This document shows positions 55,424 through 64,000 of a DNA stretch of 64,000 bases, piece by piece. Source of the DNA: Macrostomum hystrix (Eukaryota; Platyhelminthes; Macrostomidae); NCBI GenBank assembly GCA_950097015.1, contig CATNEN010000041.1, positions 620,001 to 684,000 on the forward strand, written 5' to 3'. The notes under the pieces were generated by a model that saw only the letters and a program-made list of their open reading frames with translations, did not search any database and was not told the origin of the DNA. Position 1 is the stretch's first letter. Every line of letters starts with the position of its first letter. A program made the translations under genes and the position numbers.

Positions 55424-58400
55424 ATGCAGCGGCCCAAATCGCTGCAGCTGACTCTGCCCTCCGCCACCACCGCCACCGCCTCGGCAGCCTCACCAGGAAT
55501 TGAGGCCATGGAGGAGAACGAGCCCGTGACCTCGCCAGTCAAAGCGGACGGCAACGGCGGCTCTAATGGCGGCGAACACGGAAGAACACCGACTAACGAC
55601 ATCACCAACATTGCCGCGGCATTCCCTGCGTCAGAGACTCCAGCGTCCACTCAGCCGACGACACAACCCCAGCTGACCGCGCCATTGCTACTCCTGCCGC
55701 CCCCGCCACCTCCACTGCAGTCGCCTTCATCGCAGTCTCGCAGGCCAGCAAGACCCTCCTCTCTGCTGCTCGTCACTCCCGCGGGCCAGTGGGCACCTCC
55801 AACGCAGCAGCCATCGTCAACTTCGGTGACAGCTGCTGTCGCTTCGCCCTCCACAGCGGCCTCGGCGACAAGTCGACCTCCGCAGAGTCGCCGACCAACT
55901 TCGCTCTGCCTGCCATCCCGTTTGACCCTGGCCGCTGACTCTTGTGGCCCGCAGGCCCAGCCGGCAGCCACTCCTGTGACACCGACGCCGACATTGCCCA
56001 GTCCGTCGCCGCTGGGACTCCGTCGGCCCTCGCCGTTCCCCGACTTGCCGCCAGCCGTCAAGCGGCTCCGACCGAGCAGCAGCGGGGGCAGCAGCGGGCT
56101 GGCCTTTGGCGCATTTCCACCAGCAGCGAATTTTCATTCGCCAGCCGTGGCTGCCACGCCCAGCTCCGAGCTGCCGCCTTCTCCCTTTCCACCACCGACG
56201 CCGAGCAGCACCCTGACGCTGTCGTCATCGTCCTCACCATCGATTGAACACGCAGCTATGGCGGCCGTTGCTTCCGCCAACTCTGAAACCGCAGCGGCAG
56301 CTGTTGAAGATGCCGAGATGGCTTCGCCTACGGCCTCTACTGCATCCTCCTCCGTGAGCGCGACCTTCCAGCTGGGTTTCAACAAGCCCTACTGGGTGCC
56401 GGATCGCGATGCTCCGCTCTGCATGCAATGCGGCGTCCGCTTCACCATAATGCGCCGGCGCCACCACTGTCGCGCCTGCGGCCGCGTCCTCTGCTCCGGC
56501 TGCGCCTGCCATTCTGCTCGCCTTGCCTTCCTGGGAGGCGCCAAGGCCCGGGTCTGCGCAGCCTGCAATCAACAGCTGACGCTGCCTCCACCGCCGCCAC
56601 CGCCACCACTTCCACCTTCACTGCCTCAACCTCAACCACAACGTCTGCCAGGTGGTTTGAAGCTGACATCCACGCAGCAGCAACAGCAGCTGCAGACAGC
56701 CCCACAGCCCCCTCGTTCTGTTGTCTTCTCTGACGGCGTTCGACCCGGCAGCGACTTTCCCGCTCCCGACGCTTCACCTTCCAAGTCGACGGACTCAGCA
56801 GGCCTGGAGTTGAGCCTCGCGCCGCTGGATGGCAGCGAGTTGCCGCCGCTCTGCCGCGGACTGTCGACAGAAGTCGCCATCAATGACGAAGCCGCAGCTG
56901 CTGCTTTGTCCTCAGGCCGCACGCTGATGTATCAGGTGTGCCGGAGCGTCCGGGTCTCTGCCCGCCTGCTTCAGTCGCTGCCCTGTTGCACCGTGGCCGG
57001 CACCTCCTGGTGGATGCTTCTCAGCCGTGGCCTCTTCACCAGTCGGCCAGTCCGAAGTTTTCCTGCTGCTCCAGCGGGCGACCGGTGAGTCGCTGCCGCC
57101 GGCGCACGCCTTCGCCCTGGTGTACTCCGTGTACGAGCGGGCCTACTCTGGCGGCTGGCTGCGCCACCTGGACTACCTGCCCGCGCCGCGGCGCCTCGGA
57201 CCGTTGCTAGGAGACCGCAGCCACGCCGGTCTGCTGCTATTTCGGCCGAGTCGCCTCCACTGCACGCTGCACCTGGGACTGCCAGCCGCGGCTGCGCAGC
57301 CACCTTTGTGCGGACTGCTGGTGCTCAGGTGAGCGTTACTTTGAGTCTGTGACAGCCCTGTTGAGTCTGTACTCAGGGCTGTTCCGGGTCAGGGTTGAAT
57401 TGATGGAGTAATTTATAAGTTATGTTTATTCCAAGATGCAAACTTATTTTCCTGGAAAAGTCTTCGGGTCTAAAGAAAATTCTCACAAGTTTAGCTTCAA
57501 TGGCATGCACTCTGGCGGGAAAACACGGATGGGTCGTCACCCCGGGACTGCCGCATCTTTAGGGCCATAAAGCATGCTTTATTGCCTTATTGCCTGATAC
57601 GGCATTGATTTTTTTCAACCTGCTACGTGAAAACTGCGAACTTGGGCAAGCCAGGCCGAGGGGACCGCCGGAAGCAGCTAGGCCCAGCAGCACGCGAGGA
57701 GATCGGGTGTCACCAGACTGGAACCCCCTCGCCCAGCGCCAGTATCTGCCGACTGTCGACCTGCGTGTCCCAGCCTCCACGCGCCATAAAGCCGAGCACC
57801 AGTCTCGTGTTTCTACGCACTGGCTCGCAAATTCACCCCTCAGGTCGCGACCCCCTCTGGCCGGCCTGAGGTCGCGAATCGAGGTCAGGCCCGCACCGCT
57901 GCAGCCCACCCCACTCACCCTCAAATGCAGCTGCGTCGCCTTCCCCCCCGGGGCTGCTGCCGTTTTTTATGCGATGACTCAGCGCCCTGCTTAGTGGCGA
58001 GTTGGACTGCGCCACCTCCTGGCAATGTTTGTATATTTACATTGATTGCCTTGGCCGCATTAGAAACTGCTGCTGCTGCTGCTGCTGGTTTGCATCAGTT
58101 TCCTCACTTACGCAGTTGTCAAGATGCCGTGTCTCGGGCAGGGCAGGCGCTGATAGAAATGATAACAAACTTGCAACCTGCGTGTTTATGCATCCTCGTC
58201 TCCTTATCTCATTCGGAGACCTTTCAGCCTGAATGCAGGGGAGAGATTACAAAAAGCAGCGGCATTCGGTGCGCAGTCAGTGCCTCGAATTTTATGCCTG
58301 TGCACAATCGAATCCCCTGATCCCGCAGGTGGGAGGCGCCGTGGGCCGAGCTGTTCCCCATGCGGCTGCTGCTGAGGCTGGGCTGCGAGCTGCGCGTGTA

Positions 58401-61400
58401 CCCCTGCCCGCTGACCTCCATCCGACAGCGGGCGCCGGTGTTCGTGGAGCTCGGCCGCTCACTGGCGGGCCTCTTGGTGGACACCAAGAACTTCTCCCAC
58501 GGCCTGCCGTGCCCCGCCGGCCTCAGCGTCCGCCTGCGCACCGGCTGCACCACCGTGCGCTGCCCCGCCGACGCCTACGACTCCGTGCAGAAGGCGCTGG
58601 CGGCGGCCACTGCGGATGCGGCTGGCAGCGCTGCCGGTGGCGGCTGGGTGCTGGCCTTCGGTGCTAGTTTCTGCCCGGCTGCCGATGCGCACTTGGTCTG
58701 CCATCAGAACCTGGAGACTGGTGAGTCCTTGGGATGCCTGTTGTGAGCACCTGGAGACTGGTGAGTCCTTGGGATGTCTGTTGTGAGCACCTGGAGACTG
58801 GTGAGTCCTTGGGGTGTCTGTTGTGAGCACCTGGAGACTGGTGAGTCCTTGGGATGTCTGTTGTGAGCACCTGGAGACTGGTGAGTCCTTGGGGTGTCTG
58901 TTGTGAGCACCTGGAGACTGGTGAGTCCTCGGGATGCCTGTTTTGAGCACCTGAAGACTAGTGAGTCCTTGGGGTGTCTGTTGTGAGCACCTGGAGACTG
59001 GTGAGTCCTTGGGATGTCTGTTGTGAGCACCTGGAGACTGGTGAGTCCTCGGGATGCCTGTTGTGAGCACCTGGAGACTGGTGAGTCCTCGGGATGCCTG
59101 TTTTGAGCACCTGAAGACTAGTGAGTCCTTGGGGTGTCTGTTGTGAGAACCTGGAGACTGGTGAGTCCTCGGGATGTCTGTTGTGAGAACCTCACCAAGG
59201 ACTGGTGAGTCCTTGGGATGTCTATTGTGAGAACCTGGAGACTGGTGAGTTCTTGAAGCTATTCCACGATAATCTCACAGTGAATTCCTCATGTAGTGAG
59301 AGCACAGTTAAGTGGGGTTAACCGAAATGTCGATGGCATGATTTTCCAGATGAGCTCAGCTGAGCAGTCTGTGCCGCAGCTGCTCCAGAGGGGTGTGACG
59401 GAAAATCGAAAGGAAATCGGCCTCATTAGGGCGGGCAGCCCATCGCGGGAGGCTGAGTTCAGCTCATGCGACTCGCCAACTAATGGGCAACCGGGGGGTT
59501 AAGCTCCCCTGAGTTGCACAGCGCAATCAATAAAGCCAATGTTTAGAGACTGGCTGTCGAGTAAAAACCAACAGAATAATCCTGTTAATAGCACCTGACT
59601 CATCAGTGCTGCCAACTCTCTGATAATAATCTGCTCAGGCCTTGTCTCGGGCCTGGCTATTATCTTCTTCTTTCCAAGGAGCATGGATGCGGGAGAATGA
59701 GTCATCCAGCTGCTCCCCGGCATGCGGCAACTTCCTCGCCCTTCTCTCCCACCAAGCGAGTGTAATATTTTTTCATTTTCTCTGCTCTCACCAACGGAGC
59801 AGCGCGCAGGCAGGAAGTGTGACTTGCTGTGGGGTAGCGGGCACATGCGGTGCCTGGCTTGCAACTTACCGCACACATGCTGAATCATGTCTCTGAACTC
59901 TCTCTGTGCCCCTTCAGTGTGTGTGTGATAATCTAACAGCTTCTTCTAGTGAGTCACGATACAATTCTGCACCAAATTGTTAGATCATGAATGCAATCTC
60001 TAGGCTAATACAAACCCGATCTAAACATTTTCCGAAACCATACACAAACTGAACTGAAAGCTTAACATGCACTCTGTACTTATAGTGGTACATAGACAGT
60101 CGCCTCACCTCAGTGAGCACACCTGCATTCTGTACTCATTCTGGTACACAGCTGCCTCACCTCAGTGAGCACACCTGCACTCTGTACTCATTCTGGTACA
60201 CAGCTGCCTCACCTCAGTGAGCACACCTGCATTCTGTACTCATTCTGGTACACAGCTGCCTCACCTCAGTGAGCACACCTGCACTCTGTACTCATTCTGG
60301 TACACAGCTGCCTCACCTCAGTGAGCACACCTGCACTCTGTACTCATTCTGGTACACAGCTGCCTCACCCACTCCTACCACAGGCGAGTACGGCACTCGA
60401 GCAATCAGCATCGAGGGTCGCCAGTTGTCGGTCACTGCCGCTTCCTTCATAGTTTTCAACGGCGGCGGCGGAGCCTTCGGCCATAATCGAGCAAGCATCG
60501 TTGAGGACGGTGTGCTGGTGCAGCTCACAGACGACCAGATGGCCCGGCTGAGGGATTCGCTCAGGTGAGTCCGGGGTGACCCATGGGGTAGGGTGTGTGT
60601 TGACCTTTAAAACGAACCAATAAGATTGGTTGGTGACCTTGATAATGAGCTTATAAGATTGGTTTGTGACCTTGATAACGAACAAATAAGATTGGTTGGT
60701 GACCTTGATAATGAGCTTATAAGATTGGTTTGTGACCTTGATAACGAACCAATAAGATTGGTTGGTGACCTTGATAATGAGCTAATAAGATTGGTTTGTG
60801 ACCTTGATAACGAACAAATAAGATTGGTTGGTGACCTTGATAATGAGCTTATAAGATTGGTTTGTGACCTTGATAACGAACAAATAAGATTGGTTTGTGA
60901 CCTTGATAATGAGCTTATAAGATTGGTTTGTGACCTTGATAACGAACAAATAAGATTGGTTGGTGACCTTGATAATGAGCTAATAAGATTGGTTTGTGAC
61001 CTTGATAACGAACAAATAAGATTGGTTGGTGACCTTGATAATGAGCTTATAAGATTGGTTTGTGACCTTGATAACGAACCAATAAGATTGGTTGGTGACC
61101 TTGATAATGAGCTAATAAGATTGGTTTGTGACCTTGATAACGAACAAATAAGATTGGTTGGTGACCTTGATAATGAGCTAATAAGATTGGTTTGTGACCT
61201 TGATAACGAACCAATAAGATTGGTTGGTGACCTTGATAATGAGCTAATAAGATTGGTTTGTGACCTTGATAACGAACAAATAAGATTGGTTTGTGACCTT
61301 GATAATGAGCTAATAAGATTGGTTTGTGACCTTGATAACGAACAAATAAGATTGGTTGGTGACCTTGATAACGAACCAATAAGATTGGTTGGCCATTGAT

Positions 61401-63489
61401 AATGAGCTAATAAGATTGGTTTGTGACCTTGATAACGAACAAATAAGATTGGTTGGTGACCTTGATAATGAGCTTATAAGATTGGTTTGTGACCTTGATA
61501 ACGAACCAATAAGATTGGTTGGTGACCTTGATAATGAGCTAATAAGATTGGTTTGTGACCTTGATAACGAACAAATAAGATTGGTTTGTGACCTTGATAA
61601 TGAGCTAATAAGATTGGTTTGTGACCTTGATAACGAACAAATAAGATTGGTTGGTGACCTTGATAATGAGCTAATAAGATTGGTTTGTGACCTTGATAAT
61701 GAGCTAATAAGATTGGTTTGTGACCTTGATAACGAACCAATAAGATTGGTTGGTGACCTTGATAATGAGCTAATAAGATTGGTTTGTGACCTTGATAATG
61801 AGCTAATAAGATTGGTTTGTGACCTTGATAACGAACCAATAAGATTGGTTGGTGACCTTGATAATGAGCTAATAAGATTGGTTTGTGACCTTGATAACGA
61901 ACCAATAAGATTGGTTGGCCATTGATAATGAGCTAATAAGATTTGTTTGTGACCTTGATAATGAGCTAATAAGATTGGTTTGTGACCTTGATAATGAGCT
62001 AATAAGATTGGTTTGTGACCTTGATAACGAACAAATAAGATTGGTTGGTGACCTTGATAATGAGCTAATAAGATTGGTTTGTGACCTTGATAATGAGCTA
62101 ATAAGATTGGTTTGTGACCTTGATAACGAACCAATAAGATTGGTTGGTGACCTTGATAATGAGCTAATAAGATTGGTTTGTGACCTTGATAACGAACCAA
62201 TAAGATTGGTTGGCCATTGATAATGAGCTAATAAGATTTGTTTGTGACCTTGATAACGAACCAATAAGATTGGTTTGTGACCTTGATTACGAACCAATAA
62301 GATTGGTTGGCCATTGATAATGAGCCAAGAAAATTAGATGGAGATCATGATAATTAGCAAGTACCAAGCTACACAAACGCACACGCACGCAAAGTTCTAA
62401 TGAAAACCAGCTATTTTTGTGCTTTGCTTCCAAGCTGATGGCGCTTGTTATCGAAAGCCTCTTAACAGTTGATGGCTCCTAGAAGACATTTTGGTTTTAG
62501 CTGTGTTCCAAGCCAGGGCAGCAGTCGGGTTCATCTAAGGACACACAGGGTACTAGTTTGTGCAGCCGTACCATGTCTGCAGCCCTGATTACAAGCAAAT
62601 GCACATATAGGTCGCTAGCTTTGCTACAAATAGCAAATATGGTATGCAATCAACGTCAGTAAAGAAATTAATAGACATTGTGCAGTGGGTCGGAAGAGAC
62701 CCACCGCAAGAGACTTTCACGCCCCATGTGCTGCAATTATGCCTCAAAAACGACTCAGGCTAAAAAAATAACCAAAAAAAATTTCATACGTCTTCGGGCT
62801 CGTTCGACATCGACTCACGCGCCCTCGAACCCAAACAACCAATCAGGTCGATGCGGCCCTGGTCTGCCGTCTGCTCGGCTGCCGACTCAGCCGGTGACCT
62901 GGTGGAATTCGTCTGGATTTCACGTCAGGACGCCGAGGAGCAGAAGGCGGCAACTGTGGCGGTGGCGGCGGCTGCGACGGAGGCCGGCGAGTTCGGCAAC
63001 GCCGACTGGTGGGTGAGCCTCGTTGACGGCCAGTCTCTGACGGGCTGTCGAACAGTCCAGCTGACCCCAGCCGGCCAGCGCCTGGTTCGCTGCACGCGGC
63101 TGCACTGCCTGCGCGAAGGTGACCTGTCCGATGGCAGCCCGGCCGACTGCCTGCGGTGGGCGAACCGTCTGTCTGGCGCAGTCGCCCTCGCCGTTGGCCA
63201 AGATGTCGAAGCCAACATGGGGGATGCCGACTATCCGGAAGATGAGGCCGAGGAGGACTCTGCCGATGGCTGCAGTCGCTGGTGCCCGCGGCAGTTCGCC
63301 ATCCGCGTGCGTGCCGGAATCGCCAACGTCGCTGCTGCCTGGTCTGGGAGTCGCCGACTGCCGCCGGGCCTTCAACGGTCGCTGGAGCCGAACCTGCGAC
63401 CGTTGCTGAACGAACTGGACCGGCAGCTAGCCACGGAGCTGGCGCTGGAGCTGGTGTTCGCCCGGCTGCCGACTCCGCAGCGGCAGTAG
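55424..63489 (+). CDS. ZFYVE9 (SARA): SARA/ZFYVE9-type FYVE protein (4 exons, about 1039 aa, one frame break)
   Basis: Exons 55424-57328, 58329-58720, 60384-60564, 62847-63489 join in phase if one base near 57041 is ignored. The N-terminal 320 residues are Pro/Ser/Ala-rich and disordered. The FYVE zinc finger spans about 324-385, with WVPD, CMQC, RRRHHCRACG and RVCAAC, the set that binds PI3P on early endosomes. SVVFSDGVRPG (about 432) matches the end of the SARA Smad-binding region. From about 495 to the end is the conserved SARA/endofin C-terminal domain: VGQSEVFLLLQ, WEAPWAELFPMRLLLRLG, VYPCPLTSIR, DAHLVCHQN, SIVEDGVLVQLT, VEFVWIS, LALELVF. SARA recruits Smad2/3 to TGF-beta receptors on endosomes; endofin is the alternative, and a single ancestral gene is likely. 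The frame break lies between SRGLFT and VGQSEV, where relatives have exactly this spacing, so one extra base is indicated. Confidence 0.85.
57329..58328 (+). other. SARA intron 1, no array
   Basis: A 1.0-kb intron without a tandem array, unlike most long introns here. It contains a short CTG run near 58066 and an open frame at 57590-57994 that has no recognisable domain. Confidence 0.5.
58705..59250 (+). repeat. 40-bp array repeating the exon 2 donor, about 13 extra copies (SARA intron 2)
   Basis: The junction ACCTGGAGACTG|GTGAGTCC recurs every 40 bp, separated by TTGGGATGCCTGTTGTGAGC-like sequence. The first copy is the real exon end (codons for N-L-E-T). Two copies read CTGAAGACTAGTGAGTCC. 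Confidence 0.95.
60060..60372 (+). repeat. 52-bp array, about 6 copies (SARA intron 2, next to exon 3)
   Basis: Units contain CCTCACCTCAGTGAGCACAC and CTGCACTCTGTACTCATTCT. CTCACCTCAG resembles an acceptor; the true acceptor (CTACCACAG|GCGAGTACGGCACTC) at 60383 follows the last partial unit and is loosely similar. Confidence 0.9.
60610..62335 (+). repeat. 33-bp minisatellite, about 52 copies (SARA intron 3)
   Basis: Units contain AAGATTGGTTTGTGACCTTG then ATAATGAGCTAAT or ATAACGAACAAAT. As 33 is a multiple of 3, both strands stay open over 100-300 codons. Each unit carries TGACCTTGA, the complement of TCAAGGTCA. Shortened GGCCATTGATAATG units recur near 61392, 61918 and 62213. Confidence 0.96.
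62336..62846 (+). other. End of SARA intron 3, unique sequence
   Basis: About 510 bp of non-repetitive sequence before the exon 4 acceptor (CAACCAATCAG) at 62846. No gene or known motif is seen. Confidence 0.5.
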
Positions 63490-64000
63490 CTGCGGTTGCA
63501 GCCAGGAAGGAAAGAACTTAGCTGTTAGAACTTAGAACTTTTGCACGGCGTGCTACTGAAAGTAGGCGCAGAGTACATGCAGGCCATCGATTCTCAAGGC
63601 GTGTTAATGAACCAACAATCGGCATTTTCGAAGACCTATAGTTGTACGCTGACGTCAAATAACTAACACTACTCATATGCAGCAGCTGTCAGCAGAACTT
63701 ACTTAGATTTGCTCACCTGCCTACTCAGAGTAGCATTCGTTGAGTTTCACAACAGATTTTTTTCTGGTCTCTGCAACTCGCAATTTCCTTGCTTGCCCCG
63801 CTTAAACTAAACTAACTGCTCCGTTGTGATCATTTTATCTTAGCAAAAACTCTAGATTTTTTGTCCCACTGGTTTTTGGTTTTTGCCCCTCTCGCTGTTC
63901 GATTTCTCCCTGAGGGCCTCCGCTTTCAATCTGTGATGCAAATTCACCTATTTAAGTCTGTAATAAATGTGTACGTTTTCTTTGCTGCGGATTTTTCCGC
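63490..64000. other. SARA 3' flank
   Basis: Follows the stop codon at 63487-63489. Contains an AATAAA at 63962-63967, the only canonical poly(A) signal noticed for this gene. No other gene is visible. Confidence 0.6.
63962..63967 (+). terminator. Candidate poly(A) signal AATAAA for SARA
   Basis: AATAAA about 470 bp after the stop codon, followed by TGTGTACGTTTTC, a GU-rich element of the kind found at cleavage sites. Confidence 0.45.

Noticed and set aside
55651-57303. Minus-strand frames opposite SARA exon 1
   Set aside because: Shadows of a GC-rich coding exon with FYVE domain on the plus strand.
60626-62297. 257- and 296-codon repeat frames on both strands
   Set aside because: The 33-bp unit keeps frame by arithmetic; it is inside a SARA intron.

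Overview
The window is nuclear DNA of a metazoan with GT-AG introns. Orthologues of animal proteins are present: NCAPD2, RPGR, SARA/ZFYVE9, MAP9 and an EFCAB6-like protein. Exons are GC-rich, intergenic DNA is AT-rich, short introns are about 40-130 bp, and almost every longer intron is filled by its own minisatellite. A repeat-rich flatworm such as Macrostomum would fit, but that is inference; the sequence alone does not fix the species. I rebuilt six multi-exon genes and one short tandem paralogue by joining exons in phase; nearly every junction keeps the frame, which is strong internal support.

Layout. 2.57-9.61 kb (-): 17-exon EF-hand gene, EFCAB6-like. 11.65-14.56 kb (+): MAP9-like microtubule protein, head-to-head with the EF-hand gene. 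16.76-17.78 kb (+): shortened MAP9-like tandem paralogue with a 39-bp intron and an RFX X-box-like site upstream. 18.52-24.76 kb (+): RPGR orthologue ending in a CaaX prenylation box. 24.8-34.1 kb: gene-poor block with a 6.1-kb satellite of a 46-bp unit (about 133 copies), a possible small transposon and a 1.1-kb array of a 22-bp unit. 34.1-37.96 kb (+): ankyrin-repeat protein. 38.99-48.93 kb (-): condensin I subunit NCAPD2, convergent with the ankyrin gene. 48.9-55.4 kb: AT-rich intergenic region with a candidate promoter. 55.42-63.49 kb (+): SARA (FYVE) orthologue, head-to-head with NCAPD2.

The first 25 kb groups four genes whose relatives act at cilia, centrosomes or microtubules (EFCAB6, MAP9 twice, RPGR). 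The second half holds chromosome condensation (NCAPD2) and endosomal TGF-beta signalling (SARA).

The most unusual property is the repeat architecture. About one third of the window (hand-summed) is tandem array, with some 30 different unit sequences, mostly one per long intron. In at least six introns the repeated unit contains the intron's own splice junction plus the adjoining coding bases, so true 5' or 3' splice sites are followed or preceded by runs of near-identical decoy sites. I consider this the best candidate for an undescribed phenomenon. Two genes (ankyrin and SARA) each need a one-base frame correction, most simply assembly errors.
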